Shown here: one piece after another, positions 1 to 8,853 of the stretch
Position numbering within the stretch: position 1 is the first letter of the stretch
Layout of the letters: each line of letters begins with the position of its first letter
Source of the DNA: Bacillus_AD sp047238185
Lineage (GTDB): Bacteria; Bacillota; Bacilli; Bacillales; DSM-1321
Reading direction: 5' to 3'
Length of the DNA stretch: 64,000 nt
Assembly (NCBI RefSeq): GCF_047238185.1
Contig: NZ_JBDFMI010000001.1
Coordinates: 2,666,001-2,730,000, forward strand
Position numbers and translations under genes: made by a program
Notes under the pieces: model-generated
What the model saw: only the letters and a program-made list of their open reading frames with translations
Told to the model about the DNA's origin: nothing
Databases searched by the model: none

Positions 1-1
1 A

Positions 2-160
2 GGATCCTATCCAAAACATATTAAATTAAATAAGGATCTGTTCATAGCGCTAAAAGAATCCGGTCATATCAACTTATCCGTTGTAAACCCTTCCAAAGTA
101 ACCTTTTTAGGTGTAGAAGTACTGGAAGACCGGGGTGTAGAAAAATACGAATTACTTTAA
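2..160 (+). CDS. 3' end of an unrecognised protein (partial)
   Basis: An open frame runs from the window edge to a TAA at 158-160. It encodes 52 residues ending in VEKYELL, with no internal stop. The start lies outside the window. No family was recognised from the fragment. A hairpin with a T-run follows 10 bases later, which supports this as the real end of a transcribed gene. Confidence 0.6.
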   Translation, partial: GSYPKHIKLNKDLFIALKESGHINLSVVNPSKVTFLGVEVLEDRGVEKYELL

Positions 161-170
161 TGCCTGTTAT

Positions 171-198
171 AGCTTGGAGAAATCCAAGCTTATTTTTA
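171..198 (+). terminator. Rho-independent terminator of the partial first gene
   Basis: An 8-bp perfect stem (AGCTTGGA / TCCAAGCT) with a GAAA loop is followed by TATTTTT. It sits just after the stop of the partial plus-strand gene. Confidence 0.8.
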
Positions 199-253
199 TC
201 CAGGCAATCCCAGCCGCGGCTCTAATTGGCGCCTTAGTGCTTCAAATCCAAGT

Positions 254-278
254 AAAAAAAGGGCTTCCTGCGAAGCCC
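254..278 (-). terminator. Terminator for the GNAT gene
   Basis: Read on the minus strand, GGGCTT / AAGCCC forms a stem followed by seven T. It lies about 30 bases past the stop of the acetyltransferase gene. Confidence 0.75.
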
Positions 279-309
279 CTCTTTTTCCCACAGCCAATTT
301 TGACCTGCC

Positions 310-768
310 CTACGATTTCAACTCTAACTCCAATTCAGTTAAATAGACGCCATTCCCAATTGGATGCTGATTTACTTCTTTGAATCCATGCTTTTTATAT
401 AAAGCGAGGGCAGGAATGTTGCGGGAACCTGTAGAAACTATGATACACTGCTCCCCTGCTAAATTCTCCAGAAAAAAGCAGAGGATTTTTTGCCCGATTC
501 CTTTGCGGAAATAATCAGGATGGACGACAAGAGAACAAATGCGCAGCTTTCTGTCCTCCTGTCCATAAGAAATGAAGCCGGCCATTTTATCTTCCTGAAA
601 AAAGGCTGTATAGGTGTCTTCACTTTGCTGAATTGTTCGGGCTGTCTGCTTTAGCGCGGGAATATCATGGCAACCGATCAATTCTGCTTCCACCCTATAT
701 GCAGGCAGTTGGATGGACAACAACTCTTCCGCAATATGAACCTGCCTGTGATCCACTTTTTTAATCAT
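310..768 (-). CDS. GNAT family N-acetyltransferase
   Basis: The 152-residue product has the GNAT layout. A central SLVVHPDYFRKGIGQKIL segment is the acetyl-CoA pyrophosphate-binding motif (R/Q-x-x-G-x-G/A type), and a C-terminal ALALYKKHGF segment is typical of the last helix and strand. The family transfers an acetyl group from acetyl-CoA to an amine; the substrate cannot be read from sequence. The start at 768 was preferred over an upstream in-frame ATG at 795 because AAGGGAAGAGG lies 8 bases before it. It is monocistronic with its own terminator. Confidence 0.85.
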   Translation of the reverse strand: MIKKVDHRQVHIAEELLSIQLPAYRVEAELIGCHDIPALKQTARTIQQSEDTYTAFFQEDKMAGFISYGQEDRKLRICSLVVHPDYFRKGIGQKILCFFLENLAGEQCIIVSTGSRNIPALALYKKHGFKEVNQHPIGNGVYLTELELELKS

Positions 769-863
769 CTTTTTCGCCTCTTCCCTTTTTATCATACAGA
801 AAAAGTGCCATAAGAAAAACCTTTCAATAGTATGAAAGGTTCTAGATTAATAGACGGGGCTTT

Positions 864-1262
864 TTACAGCCTTCGCTTTTTCTTTTGCTTCCTGAAATAA
901 CGGGTCACGTCTCTGACTATAAGCTGCATAATAATATATATGGCAGCTGTTTTCAATACTACCCCTTGGACATCCATATATAGAAAATTTTCTGTACTGC
1001 CCCCGAACGGAAAAAAGTGAATGGCAAGACACGATAGAACAGCCATCAACAATTGCACTGGCAATACAAATTTCAATTTGATCCCGCTTGAAAGAATGCC
1101 TGTTACGAGCGTACAAACAAAAGGCAGCCAAAGCAAGGTAAGAGCCATTGAATAAAAATACCCATTTTCAATATTCAAATAATATAACTTATTATCCAGA
1201 AGGAATATCAAATAAGGAACAGGCAATATTGATAATACAAGCCAAATAATTTTGCTTCCCAT
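864..1262 (-). CDS. Small multi-spanning membrane protein, unknown function
   Basis: About 132 residues with roughly four hydrophobic segments (IIWLVLSILPVPYLIFLL near the start, then segments around residues 35-55, 65-80 and 95-115) and a very basic tail ending RKQKKKRRL, so the C-terminus is probably cytoplasmic. The ATG at 1262 is preceded by GGAAGG; an in-frame GTG at 1280 lacks a site. No family was recognised. Confidence 0.6.
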   Translation of the reverse strand: MGSKIIWLVLSILPVPYLIFLLDNKLYYLNIENGYFYSMALTLLWLPFVCTLVTGILSSGIKLKFVLPVQLLMAVLSCLAIHFFPFGGSTENFLYMDVQGVVLKTAAIYIIMQLIVRDVTRYFRKQKKKRRL

Positions 1263-1466
1263 GCAAAGCCCTTCCTTCACTCTTTGTCTCTAACAATAAT
1301 ATAGCAGATTCCAAATCAGTGTTTGTGAATATGAACGATTCTTCAAGAAACGTTCCTTCGGTCCCCACGATTTTTTCACCAACACCTTTTTTCCATAACC
1401 GCATACACATAAAGAATATATAATCCTCGAAAATACCTATGGTCTCTTTACTCGGAGGCGGATAAA

Positions 1467-2138
1467 ATGGCCCTCGAAACAGATTTGCAAATTAAGTTCG
1501 GAACGATCCTTTCTTCTGCAGGTTCGATAGTCACGGCGATTGCTGCAACCCCTTCATTCTCCTTCACAAATAACCAAATCAACGGATTGAACCTAGCAGG
1601 GAACGTAATGCAAGCAGGAGGAAACGGCCTAGTCGCAGATACAGAGACTGAGGTACTTCCCGCCGCTTCCGATTTATTGAAGGCTGCTGGCAATATTGTG
1701 ATAATCAGCGGGCTTTTTGGCTTTATCGAACAAATAAAACAACAAAGGCTGTTCATAACGGGCAATTGGCTTCAGGCTGAAGGGGGATTCCTTGCTGCCT
1801 TTACCACTCCAATTGACCTCAGCCCGAAAGTCAAATCGTTTGTTGTTACCGGAAATCTCCTTCAAGGGATTGGGAATTCACTACAGGCTTTAGGAATAGC
1901 AGATAACCTGGAAGATCTGATTGATTCTGCTGCCCAATTCCCCCACTTTGATTACACCTATAACTCTATGAGTTCTCCACCCAATTCCAAGGGGATATCT
2001 AAAGGGACAGAGCTGCTTTTCATCGGCAGCTGGCTGCAAGCAATCGGGACCGTCCTCACTGTCATCGCTTTATTTCTTCCGCAAGAACAAACAGAAGAGG
2101 ATAGCAATAAGGAAAAAAATAACTCAATGCCTAAATAA
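1467..2138 (+). CDS. Repetitive G-N-x-x-Q-x-x-G protein (DUF6944-like)
   Basis: A 223-residue protein built from about eight imperfect repeats of roughly 22-28 residues carrying a G-N/S-W/L-L-Q-A-x-G core, for example GNVMQAGGNGL, GNWLQAEGGFL, GNLLQGIGNSL and GSWLQAIGTVL. The repeats are alternately small and hydrophobic, like glycine-zipper membrane helices. The tail is acidic and polar (QEQTEEDSNKEK). It resembles DUF6944-type proteins of Bacillus, but that name is from memory and the function is unknown. GGAGGCGG lies just before the ATG. Confidence 0.65.
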   Translation: MALETDLQIKFGTILSSAGSIVTAIAATPSFSFTNNQINGLNLAGNVMQAGGNGLVADTETEVLPAASDLLKAAGNIVIISGLFGFIEQIKQQRLFITGNWLQAEGGFLAAFTTPIDLSPKVKSFVVTGNLLQGIGNSLQALGIADNLEDLIDSAAQFPHFDYTYNSMSSPPNSKGISKGTELLFIGSWLQAIGTVLTVIALFLPQEQTEEDSNKEKNNSMPK

Positions 2139-2244
2139 AGGATTATGTCAACCCTTTTTATCTTACTTTTTATATTTTTTGTGTTTTTTCAAGATATAAC
2201 TATGGCATTTTTGTGACATAAATAGTACAATAATAGTAACAAAA

Positions 2245-2269
2245 GTTCATACAAACAAAAAATGGGATA
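2245..2269 (+). promoter_or_regulatory. Weak sigma-B-like promoter
   Basis: GTTCAT and GGGATA are separated by 13 bases, upstream of the small membrane gene at 2289. The -10 fits GGGWAW; the -35 is only a partial match to GTTTAA. Inference only. Confidence 0.25.
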
Positions 2270-2288
2270 AAGAAAAGGGGTATATGCT

Positions 2289-2483
2289 ATGAAAAGTCCA
2301 TTATTATATTTTGGATTATCAATGTTCATTGTATTCGGGGGAGCTTTCTTAATTCGTTTTATGCAAAGCAGCAATTTCTATGTTGTGGAAGCCGGAATGG
2401 CGGCGGTTGGTGTCGTCTTGTTCTTGGCAAGCTTCTTTGCTAAAGATGAAATAAAACAGCATTCTCATGCTGAATCGCGATAA
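2289..2483 (+). CDS. Small two-helix membrane protein
   Basis: A 64-residue product with two hydrophobic segments (about residues 5-23 and 32-50) and a charged, His-containing tail (KDEIKQHSHAESR). AAAAGGGG lies before the ATG. No family was recognised. It stands alone between the repeat protein and an MFS gene. Confidence 0.6.
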   Translation: MKSPLLYFGLSMFIVFGGAFLIRFMQSSNFYVVEAGMAAVGVVLFLASFFAKDEIKQHSHAESR

Positions 2484-2621
2484 GAGCTCTTTCAAATTTA
2501 TAGTTGAATGTCTGGGGAGCTTTCACTATAATGGAATTACTCAATTAAATAAGAATGAAACGGATAGCAGTCAGTGCTTTGAAGGGTACTGGCTGCTTTT
2601 TTTCGTATAGGAGGGAAAACA

Positions 2622-3818
2622 ATGAAGAAAACGACTCTATTTTTAATCGGTATGCTGTTGGTTTCCTTCAATCTTCGACCAGCATTGACCGGAGTTGGAC
2701 CAGTAACCGAGTTTATCCAGCATGATTTATCCTTAACTTCCAGTGTGATAGGGATACTCGCCATGCTTCCATTGCTTTCTTTCGGTTTTATGTCTTTAGC
2801 CGCTCCTTCTTTAGGGGCACGGACCGGGAACAGTAAAGCAATTCTTTATGCACTTATCTTATTATTAATCGGAACTGCTCTGCGTTCAGCAGGTTGGATA
2901 TCGTTATTATTCATAGGAACCTTATTAGTAGGTGTAGGAGTGGCAACAGGAAATGTGCTTGTACCTAGCTTTGTGAAAGAGAAGTTCCCCAAGAAAGCAA
3001 CCTTTTTGATCGGGGTATACTCTGCTGTTCTATCCTTGGGCGCTTCCATAGGTTCTGGGATGACAGCTCCTCTTGCTTCCGCGTGGAATTGGCAGATAGC
3101 ACTTGGCAGCAGCGGCATCTTTGTTCTGATTGCTTTAGCTGCTTGGATATTTGTAGTCAAGCATGACAAGGCCGAAAATGCAAATGACAGGGGAAAGCGT
3201 CCTCCATTTCCTTGGAAGCAGCCGATCGCATGGTATGTGACCTGCTTCATGGGGGTTCAATCTTTACTTTTTTATAGCTTGATCAATTGGATGCCACAAA
3301 TGGTTGCGGACCGCGGAGTATCCATTTCCACTGCCGGCACTATTGTGATGGTCATGCAATTAGCCAGTCTGCCATCGAATATCATAACGCCATACTTTGC
3401 AGAAAAGTATGATAACCAACGAGTATTGGCAGTTGTGATCTGCTCGATTTATCTGATTGGAGTATTGGGCATTTTCTTTTTGCCTTCCACATTATTCTGG
3501 CTTTATGTGAGCGCCATTATAATAGGTGTTGCCCAAGGAGGATCCATTTGCCTGGCTTTATTATTGATCAATCTGCGGGCCAAAACACCAAGCGAGGTAA
3601 TGGTCCTTTCCGGCATGTCGCAATCATTCGGCTACTTCATAGCAGCCATTGGCCCTCTAGCCTTCGGTATAATGAAGGATGCCACAGGCACATGGGGATT
3701 AGTCCAGATCTGCTTGTTGGCTACTATTATCATTTTCGCCATTCTCGGCTGGTTTGCAGGCCGCAACGAATATATCCAGGTCCGTTCGAGCGGCATGGAT
3801 CATTTAATAGATTCATAA
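2622..3818 (+). CDS. MFS transporter, CynX/NimT (YeaN) type
   Basis: A 398-residue protein with about 12 membrane segments. The N-terminal signature FNLRPALTGVGPV in helix 1 is typical of the cyanate/2-nitroimidazole transporter branch of the major facilitator superfamily. The substrate is not predictable. AGGAGGG precedes the ATG. It is a single gene followed by an intrinsic terminator. Confidence 0.85.
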   Translation: MKKTTLFLIGMLLVSFNLRPALTGVGPVTEFIQHDLSLTSSVIGILAMLPLLSFGFMSLAAPSLGARTGNSKAILYALILLLIGTALRSAGWISLLFIGTLLVGVGVATGNVLVPSFVKEKFPKKATFLIGVYSAVLSLGASIGSGMTAPLASAWNWQIALGSSGIFVLIALAAWIFVVKHDKAENANDRGKRPPFPWKQPIAWYVTCFMGVQSLLFYSLINWMPQMVADRGVSISTAGTIVMVMQLASLPSNIITPYFAEKYDNQRVLAVVICSIYLIGVLGIFFLPSTLFWLYVSAIIIGVAQGGSICLALLLINLRAKTPSEVMVLSGMSQSFGYFIAAIGPLAFGIMKDATGTWGLVQICLLATIIIFAILGWFAGRNEYIQVRSSGMDHLIDS

Positions 3819-3937
3819 GGGAATAAGGGGCTTCACCCGCTCCTTTCCGATTACCCGCAATAAAAATGATCCAAGCCCAGCGCATAAGCATTCGCTTTTA
3901 CTTTACAAACAGATAAATAGCCACATAAACAAAAAAG

Positions 3938-3974
3938 AATCGCAGCTGAATCAATTTGTCTGCGATTTCTTTTT
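3938..3974. terminator. Bidirectional terminator
   Basis: AATCGCAG and CTGCGATT form an 8-bp stem. An A-run (3931-3936) lies on one side and TCTTTTTG on the other, so it can end the MFS transcript on the plus strand and the uspA transcript on the minus strand. Confidence 0.7.
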
Positions 3975-4027
3975 GTATCCGGAAATTCTATCAACTACAC
4001 ATAAAAATATGTTGGTAAACTATGAAT

Positions 4028-4060
4028 AAGACCTATCCGATAAGTATGCGGATAGGTCTT
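4028..4060. repeat. Perfect 12-bp inverted repeat
   Basis: AAGACCTATCCG is repeated inverted as CGGATAGGTCTT around a 9-base spacer, between the convergent MFS and uspA genes. It has no strong T-run on either side, so it may be a second, weaker transcription stop or a protein site. Confidence 0.5.
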
Positions 4061-4115
4061 AGCTTTCGCTATTAATAACCGTTCTAAGCGCTTAATCCGA
4101 ACCTGTCATGCGCCG

Positions 4116-4550
4116 TCAAGAACGGACAACAAGGACATCGCATGCCGCATTCCGTGCGATTGACTGAGAAACGCTTCCCAATATAAAACGCTCCATCGCA
4201 TTCATGCCTGTAGCTCCGCAAACAATCAAGTCTGCTCCATACTTTTCAGCAATCACCTTTGGAATTTTGGATTTGGGAGATCCAAGTTCCAATTGGCTTA
4301 CCGCCTCTTTCACCCCAGCTTCCACAGCTCTCTTTTCATATTCTTCCAGAAGAGATTGCCCATACCTTTTAGATGACTCTATAATTGAGACATGGTATTC
4401 TTCGACTCCCGGAGAAGTAATAGGATCGACTACATGGGCTATAATTAACCGTGATTGATGCCCTTTTGCAATTTCAACCGCTTTTAAAAAAGCTTTTTCA
4501 GCTGCCTCTGATCCATCAATAGCCACAAGGATATTTGAGTAATCATTCAT
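4116..4550 (-). CDS. Universal stress protein, UspA family
   Basis: A 144-residue single UspA domain. The first strand reads NILVAIDGS, and the C-terminal half has the ATP-binding signature G-x2-G-x9-G-S (GATG ... LGS), which marks the nucleotide-binding subclass. It is predicted to be a soluble cytoplasmic dimer. The ATG at 4550 is preceded by GGAGGAG; the upstream in-frame start at 4565 overlaps that site. It is monocistronic. Confidence 0.9.
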   Translation of the reverse strand: MNDYSNILVAIDGSEAAEKAFLKAVEIAKGHQSRLIIAHVVDPITSPGVEEYHVSIIESSKRYGQSLLEEYEKRAVEAGVKEAVSQLELGSPKSKIPKVIAEKYGADLIVCGATGMNAMERFILGSVSQSIARNAACDVLVVRS

Positions 4551-4705
4551 GTATATCTCCTCCAATCTATATAAATCCTATTATAATATAGAATTGTGGC
4601 ATAGATTCCCGATAAGAAAGAAAAATGTGATAATGACGTTACAACTCATGGCGAAATTTTTTTATGAGAGTTCAACCCTAACATAATGGAAGATTTGACT
4701 ATCCA

Positions 4706-5839
4706 TTACTTAGCGATACAAGCGTGCATTGTTTTTTCGACCGCTGTTTCCAAAATATCAATTGCAGAAAAGATAGCTTCCCTATTGAATGTCATTTTCG
4801 GATGATGAAGGCCTGGCTGAAGCCCGCAGCCGAGTCCAAGCATAGTGGCATGTATGGATGGATCGCTGAGTGCATAATAATGGAAATCTTCGCCTCCTGG
4901 GGACACAATCGGGCTATCACACTGATGTCCGCCTAAACAGTGCGATATGGCAGCTGCCATTATTTCAGTGGCTTGCTCATCCAATTTTGCTGCCGGCAAT
5001 GCATGCCTTTTGGCAATCTCAATGGTTGCACCGAATGATTCGCCGATGAACCGGCTTGCTTTTTTTATCTCATTTTCCACTAGATCCATCATTTCATTCG
5101 TTTGGGTCCGCACATCTAAGCTGAAATATGCTTTGGCAGGAATTATATTGGAGCTTTCACCGCCTGCTCTAATAGATGTCATCTTAATAGAGTGCGGCAC
5201 CATAGGATTCATGTGGATCTGGGATAACCTATTCACTAAAGCAGCAGCTACTTCAATACTGTTTACACCTAAGTGGGGCCTTGCGCCGTGAGCCTCTTCC
5301 CCAATGATGGCACCCGAAAAATGGGCGCTTGCTCCATGCAAAATGGCTGGTGTTGCTCTCCCGTCTTCCGTCTCTTGCTGGGGCCTTACATGCACACCAT
5401 ATAAATAGTCTACATCTTGAAGGACACCCTCTTTGACCATCTTTAATGCACCTTCCCCCTTCTCTTCAGCCGGCTGAAAAATAAAACGGATGGTGCCTCG
5501 CTTTATCCTTTCTTTATTAGCTAATCTCATCATCACACCCAAAACGATCGCCATATGGGCATCATGTCCGCAGGAATGGTTCGCTCTGAATTCCCCATCC
5601 ACCTCCTGCCAAAGTGCATCTATGTCCGAACGAACAGCAATAACCGGCAGGCCTGCCCCTAGCTCTCCTACCACTCCAGTGCAATCTTGAAAAGTACGGA
5701 TACTGCATCCATATTCCCTTAACTTTTTTTCGATATATTTTGTTGTCTCTACTTCTTTCCAGCTAATTTCTGGATGATCATGCAAATAAGTGAACACTTC
5801 TTCAATCTCAGTTTTTATTTCTTCCTTCTGCAACTTCAC
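4706..5839 (-). CDS. M20D-family amidohydrolase (N-acyl-amino-acid deacylase type)
   Basis: A 377-residue M20 metallopeptidase-fold enzyme. It has the AVRSDIDAL motif, the metal ligands NHSCGHDAHM (the Cys-for-His ligand typical of the M20D/amidohydrolase branch) and PAEEKGEGA. The family releases amino acids from N-acyl or aminobenzoyl conjugates. The start is a GTG with GGAGG 7 bases upstream; the open frame extends further 5' but without a site. It is divergent from a YfcC-type carrier with 139 bases between, suggesting that imported substrate is hydrolysed here. Confidence 0.85.
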   Translation of the reverse strand: MKLQKEEIKTEIEEVFTYLHDHPEISWKEVETTKYIEKKLREYGCSIRTFQDCTGVVGELGAGLPVIAVRSDIDALWQEVDGEFRANHSCGHDAHMAIVLGVMMRLANKERIKRGTIRFIFQPAEEKGEGALKMVKEGVLQDVDYLYGVHVRPQQETEDGRATPAILHGASAHFSGAIIGEEAHGARPHLGVNSIEVAAALVNRLSQIHMNPMVPHSIKMTSIRAGGESSNIIPAKAYFSLDVRTQTNEMMDLVENEIKKASRFIGESFGATIEIAKRHALPAAKLDEQATEIMAAAISHCLGGHQCDSPIVSPGGEDFHYYALSDPSIHATMLGLGCGLQPGLHHPKMTFNREAIFSAIDILETAVEKTMHACIAK

Positions 5840-5895
5840 TCCTATTCCTCCTACTGGTACCATCTGCTTAAATGGCATTATTTTAAAAATATGGA

Positions 5896-5925
5896 TTGAA
5901 CTAACATAAAAAGAATGGTTATAAT
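5896..5925 (+). promoter_or_regulatory. Sigma-A promoter of the YfcC-type carrier gene
   Basis: TTGAAC and a perfect TATAAT are separated by 18 bases, upstream of the carrier gene and within the divergent intergenic region. Confidence 0.6.
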
Positions 5926-5978
5926 ATATCACACTATTTATTAACTGAATAGTCAAACTATTAAAAGGAGGACATCCT

Positions 5979-7409
5979 ATGGAACCATTACAGACAACGA
6001 TATCCCCCAAAAGCAAAAAGCCGCGCCTGAAAATGCCGGATGCTTACGTCTTATTATTTTGCATAGCCATTATTTGTGCTGTTGCCACCTACTTCGTGCC
6101 CGCAGGAGAATTTGATAGGCAAACAAAAGGGGATATCACTACTGCAATACCAGGAAGCTACCATTTTATCGAACAGATGCCAATCAGTTTTGTAGATTTC
6201 TTTACTTCCATTCAAGATGGAATGATCAATTCCGCACCTATTATCTTTTTAATTCTTTTTACTGGAGGAACCATTGCCATACTGGAAAAAACGGGGGCAA
6301 TTAATGGTCTTATACATAATGTCATCAGTAGATTTAGGACAAAGCAATTACTGTTTATCTGTATAGTAGGCGGGCTATTCTCTATATTGGGTACAACAGG
6401 GATTGTCGTCAATTCAGTAATTGGCTTTATTCCTATCGGCATCATTGTCGCCAGATCGTTGAAATGGGATGCGGTGGCTGGGGCAGCGGTAATCTATATA
6501 GGATGCTATGCAGGCTTTAATGCAACTATCCTTTCTCCGTCGCCTTTAGGTCTATCTCAAAAAATAGCGGAGCTTCCGCTCTTTTCAGGCACCGGTTTCC
6601 GGTTAGTGATTTATGTATGCTTTTTGCTCGCAAGCATCATCTATATTTATTTATATACCAGAAAGCTTAAGAATCCAGCCAAGGGCAGTGTTCTGGGAGA
6701 TGATTGGTTCCCGGAAAAGGGGTTGGCAAGCGATGCCGCCATGGATCAAAACACGCCATTTACGGTGCGGCACAAGCTTATATTAGCTGTAAACGGATTA
6801 AGCCTGCTTGGATTTTTGTTCGGCGCATTTAAACTCGGATGGTCCGATAGGGAAATGGCAGGTGTTTTTATTTTTATGGCAGTCATTTCTGGCTTGATTG
6901 GAGGATTAAAAGCCAATGATATAGCCAAAACCTTTATAACAGGATGCCAAAGCTTAGTATATGGCGCCCTGATTGTAGGTATGGCTAGATGTATTTCTGT
7001 TATTTTGGAAAATGGAAAGCTATTGGATACGATCGTGAACGCATTGGCAAGTTTACTGGACGGCTTCAGCCCAGTGTCAGGAGCAGTGGGCATGTATGTA
7101 TTAAGCGCTCTTTTGCATTTTTTCATTTCTTCCGGTTCAGGAGAGGCTGTTGTATTCATTCCGATCCTGGCACCTTTAGCGGATTTGATGGGAATAACCA
7201 GACAAGTCGCCGTTCAGGCGGTTATGTTAGGCGAAGGAGTTGTCAACTGTATAAATCCTACATCAGGCGTCTTAATGGCCGTTTTGGCTTCAAGCGGGGT
7301 TCCCTATGTGCGCTGGCTCCGTTTCATGCTGCCATTGGCTCTTATCTGGTTCCTGATTGGTTTGGCAGCTATTTGTATAGGGGTGCTTATCCAGTGGGGG
7401 CCGTTCTAA
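5979..7409 (+). CDS. YfcC-family (C4-dicarboxylate anaerobic carrier-like) permease
   Basis: A 476-residue integral membrane protein with about 11-12 hydrophobic segments. The family signature is VPAGEFDR near residue 40, with a re-entrant-type SSGSGEAVVFIPILAPLAD segment and a later GEGVVNCINPTSGV motif. Members of this DcuC/YfcC group move amino acids, peptides or dicarboxylates. AAAGGAGG lies before the ATG. Pairing with the divergent M20D hydrolase points to an acylated amino acid or short peptide, but this is inference. Confidence 0.85.
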   Translation: MEPLQTTISPKSKKPRLKMPDAYVLLFCIAIICAVATYFVPAGEFDRQTKGDITTAIPGSYHFIEQMPISFVDFFTSIQDGMINSAPIIFLILFTGGTIAILEKTGAINGLIHNVISRFRTKQLLFICIVGGLFSILGTTGIVVNSVIGFIPIGIIVARSLKWDAVAGAAVIYIGCYAGFNATILSPSPLGLSQKIAELPLFSGTGFRLVIYVCFLLASIIYIYLYTRKLKNPAKGSVLGDDWFPEKGLASDAAMDQNTPFTVRHKLILAVNGLSLLGFLFGAFKLGWSDREMAGVFIFMAVISGLIGGLKANDIAKTFITGCQSLVYGALIVGMARCISVILENGKLLDTIVNALASLLDGFSPVSGAVGMYVLSALLHFFISSGSGEAVVFIPILAPLADLMGITRQVAVQAVMLGEGVVNCINPTSGVLMAVLASSGVPYVRWLRFMLPLALIWFLIGLAAICIGVLIQWGPF

Positions 7410-7467
7410 TAACAAAAACTACGCTTTTGTTGACATATCTGTTTGGTGAAGTTTTCATTACAATTAA

Positions 7468-7497
7468 GCCTGATAGCCATGATCAGGCTCTTTTTTT
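7468..7497 (+). terminator. Terminator of the YfcC-type gene
   Basis: AGCCTGAT / ATCAGGCT forms an 8-bp stem followed by CTTTTTTT. Confidence 0.85.
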
Positions 7498-7632
7498 GTA
7501 CCCGTTAAAAAACTGAAAACAACTTCATTTTAAGGAAGGCGGTTTTTCTTGATATATTTATAGTAAAGTCATTCATACAACAATGTCTTTGAAAACCGCT
7601 AAAAAAGATCAAAAAAACACGGAGCATCCCTC

Positions 7633-8322
7633 ATGTCCAAAATAAATAAACTAATAATCGTTATATCAAGTATTTTTATTATTTCAACATGTGCTTTTTA
7701 TACATATCAAAAAAAAGTAGGAATAAGAAAACAAATATCTTCTCTCAATTCTTTGACGATTTTGAACCAATACTTCGATTTAGTCGACTATTCTCTCAAA
7801 GGAAATAAACTGGATGTCTATATGAAGCTGAACTCTGAATTCGCTAACCTACCTTTTGTTGCTAAATATGGGGTGTTTCAATTAGGGCATCGAACCATCC
7901 AATACGGTTTGGTTGGTTACAAACCTTTTTCATACGCCTTAAATGGATTTGATGTGAAGCTTCACGGACGGCTTGGAAACGATCGTTTTGAATTTACAAG
8001 CAATACAGCAGACAAAACAAGGATCTATAATAATAAAGGATTTATGAAATTCAATGAACAAATCATCACTAAAGCAGATTTAAAGGAACACTTTTTTGAC
8101 GATGAGCAGTTTCTAAAAGAAAAAACATCAAATGGATTCCCGAAAAAAGAAGTGTATGACCATATGGTAAACTTGTTTGCTACACTTACCAACCGAGGCA
8201 TCGATTACAGAGCGCAACAAGACAATTCAATAATCATCGAACAAACAGCTAAAAAATTCGCTTTACAAAAAAGGGAGATAGGCGATATTTATTTAAGCTA
8301 TTATTTATATTCCAATCGTTAA
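7633..8322 (+). CDS. Secreted or membrane-anchored protein of unknown function
   Basis: A 229-residue protein with one N-terminal hydrophobic segment (LIIVISSIFIISTCAF, residues 7-22) after a basic start, so either an uncleaved anchor or a signal peptide. A Cys at the end of the segment does not make a convincing lipobox. The rest is hydrophilic and Lys-rich. GGAG precedes the ATG by about 8 bases. No family was recognised. An inverted repeat GCGGTTTT (7539) / AAAACCGC (7592) lies upstream. Confidence 0.6.
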   Translation: MSKINKLIIVISSIFIISTCAFYTYQKKVGIRKQISSLNSLTILNQYFDLVDYSLKGNKLDVYMKLNSEFANLPFVAKYGVFQLGHRTIQYGLVGYKPFSYALNGFDVKLHGRLGNDRFEFTSNTADKTRIYNNKGFMKFNEQIITKADLKEHFFDDEQFLKEKTSNGFPKKEVYDHMVNLFATLTNRGIDYRAQQDNSIIIEQTAKKFALQKREIGDIYLSYYLYSNR

Positions 8323-8361
8323 GCACCAGGCGATTTTCACTCCTTTTTTGCTTTTTAACAT

Positions 8362-8808
8362 TCAGGAATTATACTCGGCAATCCTATTTACTGGAAGAAA
8401 GCGTTCTTTAATTATCCGATCAGCAATTTTCTTCTGTATTTTCGGTATTCGGAGTTGCTTGTCGTCAATAGCCATCATATCATTCATGAACACCCACTTG
8501 CTTCCAATGATTTCTTTCCCGTCTATGCGCAAGCAACCGCCGATCCTGTTAGCCATAAAGTGATATAAGAGAACTAGCTCACCTGTATTACTGATATACG
8601 GATATACGCCTGTAGTCGAGGACAACTCTACCTCCAGGCCCGTTTCCTCCAGAGCTTCACGGCAAGCGGCTTGATAAACACTTTCCCCTAGTTCCAATCG
8701 GCCAGAAGGAAAGTTCCATTGTCCGGCCGCATTCGTTTTTCCCTCTTGGATTAAAAGCACCTTTCCTTGTTCAACAATGGAAACACTGGCCACTCTAATA
8801 ATCTCCAT
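8362..8808 (-). CDS. NUDIX hydrolase
   Basis: A 148-residue protein with a complete Nudix box: GRLELGE, seven residues, then REALEETGL (G-x5-E-x7-R-E-U-x-E-E-x-G-U). The family hydrolyses nucleoside diphosphate-linked compounds using Mg2+ held by the box glutamates; the substrate is unknown. GGGG lies before the ATG. It is followed upstream by a DUF1697 gene in the same direction, 45 bases away, so the two may be co-transcribed. Confidence 0.9.
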   Translation of the reverse strand: MEIIRVASVSIVEQGKVLLIQEGKTNAAGQWNFPSGRLELGESVYQAACREALEETGLEVELSSTTGVYPYISNTGELVLLYHFMANRIGGCLRIDGKEIIGSKWVFMNDMMAIDDKQLRIPKIQKKIADRIIKERFLPVNRIAEYNS

Positions 8809-8853
8809 ATGAAGCCCCTTTCCCAGAAAACATATTACATGTCCTTCCCACAG

